A stretch of DNA of 64,000 nt from Methylobacterium sp. WSM2598 (lineage in GTDB: Bacteria; Pseudomonadota; Alphaproteobacteria; Rhizobiales; Beijerinckiaceae), in assembly GCF_000379105.1 (NCBI RefSeq), contig NZ_KB900609.1, positions 4,638,644 to 4,702,643 on the forward strand, written 5' to 3'. Within the stretch, counting starts at the first letter, position 1, and each line of letters starts with the position of its first letter. This document shows positions 51,878 through 60,710 of this stretch, in pieces. A program made the translations under genes and the position numbers. The notes beneath the pieces are model-generated. The model was not told the origin of the DNA and ran no database searches. It worked only from the letters and a program-made list of their open reading frames with translations.

Positions 51878-52729
51878 ATGACCTCCCCCGCCCCCACCGC
51901 CGATCTCGCGGCGTTGCGCGCCGAGATCGACCGCATCGACGCGGCCATGCACGATCTGCTGATGGAGCGCGGGCGCATCATCGACCGGCTGATCGCGGTC
52001 AAGCGCACCGGCGCCTCGGGCTCGGCCTTCCGGCCGGGCCGGGAGGCCTCGATGATGCGGGCCATCGCCGAGCGCCACGCGGGGCTCCTGCCCCTCGACA
52101 CGGTCGAGGGGATCTGGCGGGTCATCATCGCCACCTTCACGTACGTGCAGGCGCCCTTCGCGGTGCACGCGGACGTCTCGGGCGGCGACGCGCCGATGCG
52201 CGATTCGGCCCGCTTCCACTTCGGCTTCACGGTGCCCTACCGGCCGCATCCGAGCGCCAAGGCGGTGATCGCCGCGGTGGCGGATTCCCGCGGCGACCTC
52301 GGGATCTTCCGCCTCGACCAGGGCGTCACTGCCGGGCCCTGGTGGGAGGGTCTCGCCGGAGAGGGGCGCCCGAAGGTGATCGCGCGCCTGCCCTTCATCG
52401 AGCGGCCGGGCCATCCGGCCGGCACCCCGGTCTTCGTGATCGCCCGTCCCCTCGACGATCCGAGCGCGGCCCAGCGCGACTGGGTGCTCTACGCCGCCCG
52501 CTTCGAGCGCTGGCGGGAGGGCGCCGAGGCGGTGCTGGCGGAGCTCGGGGCCGAGGTGGTGGCGAGCGCCGGCCTGCGCGGCGGCCTCGGCCAGCTCCTC
52601 GCGCTGCCGGGCGCGGTCGATCCCGAGACCCTGCGGAACGCCCTGGCGGCCTGCGGCGCGCCGCCCGCCCGCCTCGACGAGGTGGGGAGCCACGCGGCCC
52701 GGTTCCGGGTCGAGGGAACGCGCGCCTGA
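51878..52729 (+). CDS. Chorismate mutase (AroQ) with C-terminal extension
   Basis: The first 95 residues are an AroQ helical chorismate mutase: LAALRAEIDRIDAAMHDLLM, ERGRIIDRLIAVKR, then RPGREASMMRAIAERHAGLL and IWRVIIATFTYVQ, with the conserved Arg/Lys of the active site. The remaining 185 residues form an additional domain without a clear ACT signature (FVIARPLDDPSAAQRDWVLY). It converts chorismate to prephenate for Phe/Tyr. It diverges from metX, an arrangement seen in Hyphomicrobiales. Confidence 0.88.
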   Translation: MTSPAPTADLAALRAEIDRIDAAMHDLLMERGRIIDRLIAVKRTGASGSAFRPGREASMMRAIAERHAGLLPLDTVEGIWRVIIATFTYVQAPFAVHADVSGGDAPMRDSARFHFGFTVPYRPHPSAKAVIAAVADSRGDLGIFRLDQGVTAGPWWEGLAGEGRPKVIARLPFIERPGHPAGTPVFVIARPLDDPSAAQRDWVLYAARFERWREGAEAVLAELGAEVVASAGLRGGLGQLLALPGAVDPETLRNALAACGAPPARLDEVGSHAARFRVEGTRA

Positions 52730-52784
52730 GCCCGCCTCCGCGAGGCCCTGCGGCCCGCGGCACCCCGGGCGGAGCCCGGCGGCC

Positions 52785-52834
52785 TCATCCCACATCCGCT
52801 TGATCCCTTCGGGATGGCGGATGTCGCATCACGC
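52785..52834. repeat. REP-like palindromic repeat, copy 2
   Basis: The core CACATCCGCTTGATCCCTTC/GGGATGGCGGATGTC folds on itself and matches the second unit at 60604-60680. It lies at the 3' ends of convergent chorismate mutase and ybgC. Confidence 0.75.
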
Positions 52835-53236
52835 CTCCGGCCCGCCCTCCAGGATCGCCCGCAACCCGTCCGGCAGCCGCGCCGGGCGCCCGCCGATCAG
52901 GGCCGCGACGCGGACCTCCGCCGTCATCAGCACCTGATCGCCCCGCAGGATGCGCTGCGCCACGAGGATCGAGGCGCCGCGGACCTCTTTCGTGCGCGTC
53001 TCGACGGTGAGCACGTCGTCCATCCGGGCCGGGACCAGCCAGTCGATCAGCATCCGCCGCACGGCGAAGAACAGGCCCTCGCCCCCCGCATGCAGGGTCG
53101 ACTGGTCGATCCCCGCCGCGCGCAGCATCTCGGTGCGCCCGCGCTCCAGGAAGCGCAGGTAGCTCGCGTGGTAGACGAGGCCGGAGAAATCCGTGTCCTC
53201 GTAGTAGACGCGCAGGGTCAGGCGGTGCCCGGTCAC
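52829..53236 (-). CDS. ybgC: Tol-Pal-associated acyl-CoA thioesterase YbgC
   Basis: The 135-residue hot-dog-fold thioesterase has the active-site stretch VYYEDTDFSGLVYHASYLRF (catalytic Asp) and LERGRTEMLRAAGI. A GTG at 53236 overlaps the stop of the metallophosphoesterase gene (GTGA). In many proteobacteria ybgC begins the tol-pal operon and lies near ruvB; tol genes are not downstream here. It hydrolyses short- or medium-chain acyl-CoA or acyl-ACP. Confidence 0.93.
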   Translation of the reverse strand: MTGHRLTLRVYYEDTDFSGLVYHASYLRFLERGRTEMLRAAGIDQSTLHAGGEGLFFAVRRMLIDWLVPARMDDVLTVETRTKEVRGASILVAQRILRGDQVLMTAEVRVAALIGGRPARLPDGLRAILEGGPEA

Positions 53237-54189
53237 GCGGCGGCCTCCGTCCCGATCTCCACGACCACGATCTCGGGCGGGACGCCGATCCGGATCGGCG
53301 CGATGCTCATGCCGAGCCCGCCCGAGACGATCAGGTCCGTGTGCTCGCGGATGTGCCCGTAGGCGTAGCGGCGGCCGTAGCGCGAGGGCACGACCGGCGC
53401 GTAGCCGAAGAACCTGACCTGACCGCCATGGGTGTGGCCCGACAGGGTCAGCGCCACCCGGGCCGGAACGCGCGGGAAGATGTCGGGCTCGTGGGCGAGC
53501 AGGATCACGGGCGCCTCCGGCGGCACCGCCGCCAGGGTGGCGGCGAGGTCGTCGAGGCCGACCCGTCCGGGCGCCGCGCCGGTCTCCCGGCGCAGGCGGT
53601 GGTGATGGGGCAGCAGCGCGAGCTGGTCCTGCAGGCCCGCGAGCCAGACCGGGCCGCCCGGCACCGCGAGGGGGACGGCCGCGTTCTCCAGCACCCGGAT
53701 CCCGACCCCCGCCAGGGCGACGGCCGCCTCGACCGGGCCGCCGCCCCGGGCCTGGGCCCGGGCATCCTCCCACCAATCGTGGTTGCCGAGCACCGCGTGG
53801 ACGCCGAGGGGCGCCGCGAGGCCCGCCAGGGGGGCGGCCCATTCCTCGGCCCGCAGGCGGCGGGTGATGAAGCGCTGCCCGGCCACGTAGTCGCCGAGGA
53901 GCACGATCAGGTCGGGCCCGAGCGCGTTCGCGGCCGCGACGAGGCCGGCGACGCGCTCGACCGTCATCCAGGGCTCGCAGGCGTGGATGTCCGCCAAGGC
54001 GACGATGCGCAGGCGCAGGCCCGCGGGCCAGGCCGCCCGGGGCCGGACCGCGTAGTGCGTGACCACCGACCAGAACGGCTCGATCCCGGTGCCGTAGGCC
54101 GCCGTGGCGAAGCCCGAGGCCCCGAGCGCGCCCAATCCCCCGATCACTTGGCGGCGGGTGGGCCAGCGGCGCCGCGAGGGCTCAGACAT
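53233..54189 (-). CDS. Metallophosphoesterase with Tat-type signal
   Basis: The 318-residue protein opens with TRRQVIGGLGALGASGFATA, a Tat-like or N-terminal anchor signal. The two-metal phosphoesterase motifs follow: DIHACEP (DxH), LLGDYVAG (GDxx), VLGNHDWWED (GNHD), ILLAHEPDIF and SGHTHGGQV (GHTH). The type resembles YaeI/UDP-diacylglucosamine-type envelope phosphoesterases. It overlaps ruvB by eight bases and ybgC by four, so the three are co-transcribed. The substrate is unknown. Confidence 0.92.
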   Translation of the reverse strand: MSEPSRRRWPTRRQVIGGLGALGASGFATAAYGTGIEPFWSVVTHYAVRPRAAWPAGLRLRIVALADIHACEPWMTVERVAGLVAAANALGPDLIVLLGDYVAGQRFITRRLRAEEWAAPLAGLAAPLGVHAVLGNHDWWEDARAQARGGGPVEAAVALAGVGIRVLENAAVPLAVPGGPVWLAGLQDQLALLPHHHRLRRETGAAPGRVGLDDLAATLAAVPPEAPVILLAHEPDIFPRVPARVALTLSGHTHGGQVRFFGYAPVVPSRYGRRYAYGHIREHTDLIVSGGLGMSIAPIRIGVPPEIVVVEIGTEAAA

Positions 54190-55309
54190 CCTCGTCCCCG
54201 CCGAACAGGCCGAATTGCGCGGCGGGGTCGCGGCTCGGCTCCGGCAATCCGAGGTGTCGGAAGGCGTGCGGGGTGAGGAGGCGGCCGCGCGGGGTGCGCT
54301 GCACGAAGCCCTGCTGGAGCAGGTAGGGCTCGATGATCTCCTCGATGGCGTCGCGCGGCTCCGACAACGCCGCCGCGATCGTCTCCACCCCGACCGGACC
54401 GCCCCCGTAGGAGCGCGCGATCAGCCCCAGATACTTGCGGTCCATGGTGTCCAGACCCGCCGCGTCCACGTCCAGCAGACGCAGCGCCCGGTCGGCGATC
54501 GCCCGCGTCACCGTCCCGGCCTCCTCCACGATCGCGAAGTCCCGCACCCGCCGCAGCAGCCGCCCGGCGATCCGCGGCGTGCCCCGCGCCCGCCGGGCGA
54601 TCTCGTTGGCCCCGTCCGCCGCCATGCCGATCCCCAGCACCCGCGCCCCCCGGGCCACGATCGCCTCCAGCTCGTCCACCGCGTAGAATTCCAGCCGGAT
54701 CGGGATGCCGAAGCGGTCGCGCAGCGGCGTGGTCAGCAGACCCGCCCGGGTCGTGGCCGCCACCAGGGTGAAGCGCGGCAGCTCGATCTTGACCGAGCGC
54801 GCCGCCGGGCCCTCGCCGATGATCAGGTCGAGCTGGTAATCCTCCATGGCCGGGTAGAGGATCTCCTCCACCGCCGGGCTCAGCCGGTGGATCTCGTCGA
54901 TGAACAGGACGTCGCGCTCCTCCAGGTTGGTGAGCTGCGCGGCCAGGTCCCCCGCCTTGGCGATCACCGGACCCGAGGTCGAGCGGAAATTCACCCCCAG
55001 CTCCCGGGCCACGATCTGCGCCAGCGTGGTCTTGCCCAGCCCCGGCGGGCCCACGAACAGCACGTGGTCCAGCGCCTGACCGGTGCGCCGCGCCGCCTCG
55101 ATGAACACCCCCAGATTCGCCCGCGCCGCGCGCTGGCCCGTGAAATCCGACAGGCTCAGTGGGCGGATCGACGCGTCGATGTCGTCCTCGCGGCGCTCGG
55201 GGGTGAGGAGAGGTCTGGGATTGCTCAAGGGGCGCTCGGAGGGGCTTCGAGGGGAGGAGGCCGTCGGGGCCCGCCGCCCGGCAGGTAACCCTTCCCCGGA
55301 TGTACTCAT
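54182..55309 (-). CDS. ruvB: Holliday junction branch migration helicase RuvB
   Basis: The 375-residue AAA+ motor has Walker A VGPPGLGKTTLA, Walker B VLFIDEIHRLSPAVEEILYP, the sensor TLVAATTRAG, and the arginine finger region TTPLRDRFGI. The C-terminal winged helix reads LLQQGFVQRTPRGRLLTPHA. The ATG at 55309 (MSTSGEG) is used. The first 45 residues are a nonconserved tail. Neither ruvA nor ruvC is in the window upstream; they may be further away. Confidence 0.97.
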   Translation of the reverse strand: MSTSGEGLPAGRRAPTASSPRSPSERPLSNPRPLLTPERREDDIDASIRPLSLSDFTGQRAARANLGVFIEAARRTGQALDHVLFVGPPGLGKTTLAQIVARELGVNFRSTSGPVIAKAGDLAAQLTNLEERDVLFIDEIHRLSPAVEEILYPAMEDYQLDLIIGEGPAARSVKIELPRFTLVAATTRAGLLTTPLRDRFGIPIRLEFYAVDELEAIVARGARVLGIGMAADGANEIARRARGTPRIAGRLLRRVRDFAIVEEAGTVTRAIADRALRLLDVDAAGLDTMDRKYLGLIARSYGGGPVGVETIAAALSEPRDAIEEIIEPYLLQQGFVQRTPRGRLLTPHAFRHLGLPEPSRDPAAQFGLFGGDEDV

Positions 55310-55326
55310 CCGGGGCCGCCGCACAA

Positions 55327-55365
55327 GGCGACCGATCGCGGCGACCGATCGCGGCGACCGATCGC
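55327..55365. repeat. Three 13-bp tandem repeats before ruvB
   Basis: GGCGACCGATCGC occurs three times head to tail directly upstream of ruvB. Each unit contains the palindrome CGATCG. No function is apparent. Confidence 0.85.
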
Positions 55366-55386
55366 GCCGCGCCCCCCGGCCGCCCG

Positions 55387-55854
55387 TCAGCGCCAGATCG
55401 GCTGCGAGTCGATCCAGTTGCGGGCATTCTTCGACAGCGTCACCTGCGAGACGCCGCCGCAGACCGGGAGCCGGACGACGATCTGGTTGACCTTGTCGTT
55501 GTTGCGGGAGGCGGAATTCAGGAGATAGATGAACTCCGCGTCGCGCTCGATCTCCTCGTAGCGGGAGACGGTGAGGTTGCTGTAAACGGGGAGATCGAAC
55601 CAATCGCTGCCCCGGCGCTGGAAGGCGCCGCCCGCGTACAGGTAGACGTCGGAATACTTCAGGCAGTAGGGCACGCCGAGGGCGCGGGCGGCGGAGACCC
55701 AGGCCGGCGGGCCGGCCGTGGCGGCGAGCGCCGTCAGGGCGAGCACGCCGAGGCCGGCCCAGACCTCTCGACGTCCGAGCCAGCGGCCCATGGCGCGAAG
55801 CCGACCCGGACGGGGGTGCGACACGGTGTCGATCGCTGGGCTCGTCATGTTCAT
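55387..55854 (-). CDS. Hypothetical membrane-anchored protein, 155 aa
   Basis: A basic N-terminus precedes one membrane segment (VWAGLGVLALTALAATAGPP, about residues 31-50). A periplasmic-type domain follows, containing YCLKYSDVYLYAGGAFQRRG, DWFDLPVYSNLTVSRYEEIE and a C-terminal NARNWIDSQPIWR. Two cysteines are present. It lies upstream of ruvB on the same strand but separated by the 13-bp repeats. I do not recognise the family. Confidence 0.7.
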   Translation of the reverse strand: MNMTSPAIDTVSHPRPGRLRAMGRWLGRREVWAGLGVLALTALAATAGPPAWVSAARALGVPYCLKYSDVYLYAGGAFQRRGSDWFDLPVYSNLTVSRYEEIERDAEFIYLLNSASRNNDKVNQIVVRLPVCGGVSQVTLSKNARNWIDSQPIWR

Positions 55855-56623
55855 CCTCGCCTGGTCACGACCGAGATCGCCGATGTATTCCGCAGCATCT
55901 TACCGGGCCGACCTGCCCGAGAGACGAACGGCCTAGACGCAATTTTATCGGATGAGCTATATACAACCTGAGATTTTACATCTTTCGGTGTCGGCAGGCT
56001 GGGCAACTCGTCGGGGGCGGACGGTCCGGGCTCATCGCAGAAAATAGTACCATGTTGTTGACGGAATCTTTCCTATCGAGGATCGGCGCAGCATCGATTC
56101 GGCAGATTGCCCGAAGCAGACGTCCAAGCCTTCCCCTGGGGCGCCCGGCAGCGACGCGGGAATTTCTCGAACAGCACCCGCTCCGCGCGGCGGTTTGGAG
56201 CGCAACCGCGGCCTCGCGTGAGGCGAGGGGAACCGACGAGGGCGTCGGGTCACACGCCATCCGGTTGATGGCTTCGCCATCTCCCATGTCGGCAATGCGG
56301 ATGTCGGATCACGGCTCCTGGCCGGCGCCCGGCAGCCCTGCCTGAGCTCGGGATCTCTCCCGTCGTTGCGTCCGCCGGCCGGACGGGCGGCGCCCGGGGC
56401 GAGCGCGTTCCGACGCGCTCGAACGCTGTGCCGGCCTCCGGGCCGGGGGCCGCTCACGCCGCGGGGCGTCGACCTCGTCCGGCCCCGCACCGGGTGGGAC
56501 GGCCCGGGGATCGGGCTCGCCCGTCAGGCCCGATCCGCCGGGGCGGGCCGCGCTCGGTGCGGCGCCCGCACGGAGGGGGGCGCCGCGCCGGGCGATCTCC
56601 GAACCGATGGTCCGGGCCCCGCG
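55855..56623. other. Gene-free 769-bp spacer with a REP-like copy
   Basis: No supported gene is present. Frames that appear here run through the REP-like copy at 56250-56313 and read MGDGEAINRM-like peptides, an artefact of the repeat. The first 200 bases (55860-56080) are AT-richer and may contain a promoter for the 55387 gene. Confidence 0.6.
56250..56313. repeat. REP-like palindromic repeat, copy 3
   Basis: It contains CGCCATCCGGTTGATGGCTT, CGCCATCTCCCATGTC and GCGGATGTCGGATCACG. It closely matches copy 1 at 49686 and is the cause of spurious frames in this spacer. Confidence 0.75.
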
Positions 56624-57121
56624 TCACTCCACCTCGGGCTCGATCTTGTCGAGGCCGCCGATGTGCTTCTGGGCGTAGAGCGGCAGGCCGATCTGCTGGA
56701 TCAGCTCCAGCTGCGTCTCCAGGAAGTCGATGTGGCCCTCCTCATCCTCGGCGAGGTCCTCGAACAGCACCTTCGAGACGCGATCATTGATCGACTCGGC
56801 GTACTGCGCCGCTTCGAGGTAGAGCGCCCGGGCCTCGTTCTCGGCCGCGAGGTCGCACTCGATGATCTCCTGCACGTTCTGCCCGATCTTCAGCGGATCG
56901 AGCTCCTGCAGGTTCGGGAAGCCCTCAAGGAACAGGATACGATCGATGAACCGGTCAGCATGGTTCATCTCTTCGATCGACTCTTTGCGCCAGTACTTGG
57001 CGAGCTCGATGTAACCCCAGTCGTTCAGCATGCGGAAATGCAGCCAGTACTGGCTCACGGCGGTCAGCTCGCTGCGCAGGCCGCGGTTCAGGTACTCGAT
57101 GACCTTCGGATCGCCCTTCAT
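56624..57121 (-). CDS. bfr: Bacterioferritin
   Basis: The 165-residue four-helix protein stores iron. From the ATG at 57121 (GAGGAGGG upstream) it reads MKGDPKVIEYLNRGLRSELT; the di-iron ligands are the Glu of RSELTAVSQYWLHF, ESIEEMNHADRFIDRILFLE and EDEEGHIDFLETQLELI. The haem-ligand Met lies in EEMNHADR. A palindrome typical of the Irr box lies about 110 bases upstream, so expression likely rises when iron is sufficient. Confidence 0.96.
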   Translation of the reverse strand: MKGDPKVIEYLNRGLRSELTAVSQYWLHFRMLNDWGYIELAKYWRKESIEEMNHADRFIDRILFLEGFPNLQELDPLKIGQNVQEIIECDLAAENEARALYLEAAQYAESINDRVSKVLFEDLAEDEEGHIDFLETQLELIQQIGLPLYAQKHIGGLDKIEPEVE

Positions 57122-57228
57122 CCCATCCCTCCTCAGACTCGCGCCGACGCTGCCTCTCCGGAAACCCGCCCGGCCGATCGACGGCTCCCCCCACATGGCA
57201 CGCCGCGGGCGAACAGCCAAGACACTTT

Positions 57229-57245
57229 CTTAGAACAATTCTAAG
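57229..57245. promoter_or_regulatory. Irr-type iron control element upstream of bfr
   Basis: CTTAGAA (57229-57235), CAA spacer and TTCTAAG (57239-57245) form a perfect 7-3-7 palindrome. It closely fits the Irr box TTTAGAAnnnTTCTAAA known before bacterioferritin and related genes in Hyphomicrobiales. Irr represses bfr when haem and iron are low. Confidence 0.85.
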
Positions 57246-57259
57246 TATGGCCCCGCCGT

Positions 57260-60200
57260 TCAGGCCCCGATCGGCGCGCCGGCACCCGCCGGCGCGGCCT
57301 CGCCGCGCCGGCCGTCCCCGGCCTCCCGCGCGACCGCGCCGGGCAAGGCCCCGCCCCGGGGCGGGGCCTTGATGCGGTACCAGCCGACGTAGAGGGCGGG
57401 CAGGAAGAACAGGGTCAGGAAGGTCGCCGCCACGATGCCGCCGATCATCGCGTAGGCCATCGGCCCCCAGAACACCTCGCGGGCGATCGGGATCATGCCG
57501 AGGCTCGCCGCCGCCGCGGTGAGCAGGATCGGCCGCATCCGGTGGCAGGTCGCCTCCACGACGGCGTCCCAGGGCGCCATGCCCTGCGCCTCGTACGCGT
57601 CGATCTGGGTGACCAGGATCACCGAGTTGCGGATGATGATGCCGATCAGCGCCAGCACGCCGAGGATCGCCACGAAGCCGAGCGGCGCGCCGGAGGGCAG
57701 CAGCGCCGCCACGACGCCGATGAGGCCGAGCGGGGCCACGCTCGCCACCAGCAGCGTCTTCTGCACGCTCTGGAGCTGCACCATCAGCAGGAAGGCCATG
57801 ACCAGGAGCATCACCGGCACCACGGCCGCGATCGGCCCCTGGCCCTTGGCGCTCTCCTCGACCGCCCCGCCGATCTCCAGGTCGTAGCCGTCGGGCAGAC
57901 CGGCCTTGAACCGGTCGATCGCCGGCTGGAGCGCCTTGACGACCGTGGGGGGCTGGGTGTCGTCCGTGATCGCGGCGCGCACCGTGATGGTGGGCTGGCG
58001 GTCGCGCCGCCAGACGATCGGCTGCTCCAGGTCGTAGCCGATGCGCGCGAAGGCGAGCAGCGGCACGGTGGCGCCGTTGGCGAGAGGGACCTGCAGGCTC
58101 TGGAGCGTGTCGATCGAGCGCCGCTCGGCGGCGAGCGCGCGGCCGACCACGTCGACGAGGTAGATCGCGTCGCGCACCTGCGTGATGGCCGTGCCCCCGA
58201 CGATGCCGTTCAGGATCGTGGCGATGTCCTTCGAGGTCACGCCGAGCTGGCGGGCCTTGTCCTGCAGGATCTCGGCCTTGAGCACCTTGCCGGGCTCGTT
58301 CCAGTCGAAGGTCGGCACGCCGAGGCTCGGATGGCCGCCCAGAATGGCCGCGAGGGCGAGGGCCTGCTGGCGCACGACCTGGAGGTCGGGGCCGCCGATC
58401 CGGTACTGGATCGGGCGGCCGACCGGCGGCCCGAGATCGAGGGGGTGCACGAAGACGTCGGTGCCCACGAAGTCGCGGCGGCCGAGCGCGGCGAGCCGCG
58501 CCATGGTGCGGTCGCGCGCCTCCAGGGACGTCGTCTCGATCACGATCTGCCCGAAGAAGGCGTTGCCGAGCTGCTGGTCGAGGGGAAGGTAGAAGCGGAT
58601 CGCCCCCTGGCCGACATAGGAGCTCCAGTGCCGGATGTCGGGATCGTCCTTCAGGGCGGCCTCGAAGCGGTCCATCTGCGCCCTGGTCTCGCCGATGCTC
58701 GCGTTCTGCGGCAGGGTGAGGTCGACCAGCACCTCGTTGCGGTCCGAGGAGGGGAAGAACTGCTGCTGCACGTGGCCCAGGCCGACGACCGAGGCGGCGA
58801 GCAGACCGATCGTGGCCGCCACCGTGATCCAGCGCAAGCGCATCGCCGGGACGAGCAGGGCCCGGAACACGGTGAGCAGCCGGCTGGGCCGGTCGTGGTG
58901 GGACTTCATGGTCTTCGGCAGGATTTTCACGCCGATGAGGGGCGCGAACAGAACCGCCACCACCCAGGAGACCAGGAGCGAGGTCGCCAGCACCACGAAG
59001 AGCGAGTAGGTGTACTCGCCCGCCGCCGAGCCGTTGAAGCCGATCGGCAGGAAGCCCGCCACCGTGACGAGCGTGCCGGTGAGCATCGGGAAGGCGGTCG
59101 AGGTGTAGGCGAAGGTCGCCGCCTTGGTCAGGCTGTCGCCGGCCTCCAGCCGCGCCACCATCATCTCCACGGTGATCATCGCGTCGTCGACGAGCAGCCC
59201 GAGCGCGATGATCAGGGCACCGAGCGAGATGCGCTGCAGCGTCACCCCCATCGCGTCCATGATCACGAACACGATGGCGAGGACCAGCGGGATCGAGAGC
59301 GAGACGACGAGGCCGGCCCGCAGGCCGAGGCTCAGGAAGGAGACGACGAGCACGATCACCACGGCCTCGACCAGCGCCTTGGTGAAGCCGCCGACCGCCT
59401 CCTCGACGATCTTCGGCTGGTCCGAGACGAGGTGGATGCCGACGCCGACCGGCAATTCGCCCTCGATCCGGCGCATCTGCGCCTTCAGCGCCTCGCCGAA
59501 TTCGAGGATGTTGCCGCTCGGCTGCATGGCGATCGCGAGGGCGATGGCGGGCTGCCCGTTGTAGCGGAAGAGCGTCTCGGGCGGGTCGGTGTAGCCGCGG
59601 TGGATCTCCGCCACGTCGGAGAGGCGGAAGAAGCGGTCGTTGAGGCGCAGGTTGATCGCCCTCAGGCTGTTCTCGTCCGCGAACTGGCCGCCGACCCGCA
59701 CCGACACCCGCTCGGGATCGGCCTGGATCACGCCCGAGGGCTCGACGGCGTTCTGCGCCTGCAGCGTGTTGATCACGCTCTGCATGTCGATCCCGAGGGC
59801 GGCGAGCTTGCGGGTCGAGAAGTCGAGGAAGATGACCTCGTCCTGCGCGCCCACGATCTCGATCTTGCCGATGTTCCTCACCTTGAGGATGCTGGTGCGG
59901 GCGGATTCGACGTAGTCGCGCAGCTGGCGCATCGAGAGGCCGTCCGCCGTGAAGGCGTAGACGTTGCCGAACACGTCGCCGAACTCGTCATTGTAGAACG
60001 GCCCCTGCACGCCCTGCGGGAACTGAGCCTTGATGTCGCCGATCCGCTTGCGGACCTGGTAGAACAGCCACGGGATGGTCTTGGGCGGCGTGGTCTCGCG
60101 CAGCTGCACGAAGACGGTGGTCTGGCCCGGCGTCGTGTAGCTGCGGGTGTAGTCCACCGCGTTGATCTGCTGGACCTCCTTCTCGATGCGGTCGGTGATC

Positions 60201-60394
60201 TGCTCGAGGGTCTCGCCGATGGTGGCGCCGGGCCAGCGCGCCTGCACCACCATGGTCTTGATGGCGAAGGCGGGATCCTCCTCGCGGCCGAGGCGCTCGT
60301 AGGCCATGGCCCCGGCCACGATGGAGATCGCCATCAGGAACCAGACGAAGGAGCGGTGCGCGAGCGCCCATTCGGAGAGGTTGAAGGAGGTCAT
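57260..60394 (-). CDS. RND-family efflux transporter (HAE1 type)
   Basis: The 1044-residue pump has the expected twelve membrane helices and two large periplasmic loops. Markers: the start FNLSEWALAHRSFVWFLMAI, TM4 ALGLLVDDAMITVEMMVARL (proton-relay aspartates), FLPIGFNGSAAGEYTYSLFV, and the second-half AILGVLALIGIIIRNSVILV. The ATG at 60394 follows AAGGAGG. It is third in the run after two adaptor genes. The export substrates are unknown. Confidence 0.93.
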   Translation of the reverse strand: MTSFNLSEWALAHRSFVWFLMAISIVAGAMAYERLGREEDPAFAIKTMVVQARWPGATIGETLEQITDRIEKEVQQINAVDYTRSYTTPGQTTVFVQLRETTPPKTIPWLFYQVRKRIGDIKAQFPQGVQGPFYNDEFGDVFGNVYAFTADGLSMRQLRDYVESARTSILKVRNIGKIEIVGAQDEVIFLDFSTRKLAALGIDMQSVINTLQAQNAVEPSGVIQADPERVSVRVGGQFADENSLRAINLRLNDRFFRLSDVAEIHRGYTDPPETLFRYNGQPAIALAIAMQPSGNILEFGEALKAQMRRIEGELPVGVGIHLVSDQPKIVEEAVGGFTKALVEAVVIVLVVSFLSLGLRAGLVVSLSIPLVLAIVFVIMDAMGVTLQRISLGALIIALGLLVDDAMITVEMMVARLEAGDSLTKAATFAYTSTAFPMLTGTLVTVAGFLPIGFNGSAAGEYTYSLFVVLATSLLVSWVVAVLFAPLIGVKILPKTMKSHHDRPSRLLTVFRALLVPAMRLRWITVAATIGLLAASVVGLGHVQQQFFPSSDRNEVLVDLTLPQNASIGETRAQMDRFEAALKDDPDIRHWSSYVGQGAIRFYLPLDQQLGNAFFGQIVIETTSLEARDRTMARLAALGRRDFVGTDVFVHPLDLGPPVGRPIQYRIGGPDLQVVRQQALALAAILGGHPSLGVPTFDWNEPGKVLKAEILQDKARQLGVTSKDIATILNGIVGGTAITQVRDAIYLVDVVGRALAAERRSIDTLQSLQVPLANGATVPLLAFARIGYDLEQPIVWRRDRQPTITVRAAITDDTQPPTVVKALQPAIDRFKAGLPDGYDLEIGGAVEESAKGQGPIAAVVPVMLLVMAFLLMVQLQSVQKTLLVASVAPLGLIGVVAALLPSGAPLGFVAILGVLALIGIIIRNSVILVTQIDAYEAQGMAPWDAVVEATCHRMRPILLTAAAASLGMIPIAREVFWGPMAYAMIGGIVAATFLTLFFLPALYVGWYRIKAPPRGGALPGAVAREAGDGRRGEAAPAGAGAPIGA

Positions 60395-60710
60395 CGGCGC
60401 GTCCTGGATCGGGGCCGCCGCGGCCCGCCCAGGGGCGGGAGGCCGCGCGGCGCGGGGAGGGGATGAGGTTCGGCGCGCCGGGCCCCGGGCCCCGCGCGCC
60501 TGATGCCGGATGGCCGCGCGGCCGCGCCGCGCGGCGTCATCCGACATCCGACGGATTGCGTCGCCATGCGGATGTCGGCGTCGCTCACGCGCCGCGCGGG
60601 CGTGTCATACCCAATCCGCTCGATCCCTTCGGGATGGCGGATTGGGGCTTCGCTCACGCGCCGCGCGGGCTTGGCAGACGCTGTCCGGACGTGATCGTCC
60701 GGAAAGCGGA
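60395..60710. other. Spacer between RND pump and adaptors with a double REP-like element
   Basis: About half is the repeat at 60537-60675. No gene is supported. The repeat lies inside the operon, so a partial terminator or RNA-processing site between adaptors and pump is possible. Confidence 0.6.
60537..60675. repeat. REP-like palindromic repeat, copy 4 (two tandem units)
   Basis: Unit A (GTCATCCGACATCCG ... GCGGATGTCGGCG) and unit B (CCAATCCGCTCGATCCCTTC, GGGATGGCGGATTGG) each end in a shared tail TCGCTCACGCGCCGCGCGGG. Copies 1 to 3 at 49686, 52785 and 56250 carry parts of the same pattern. Confidence 0.75.

Noticed and set aside
55976..56490. Several apparent small ORFs in the spacer before bfr
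   Set aside because: They run through a REP-like repeat and lack ribosome sites; the same peptide pattern recurs at the other repeat copies.
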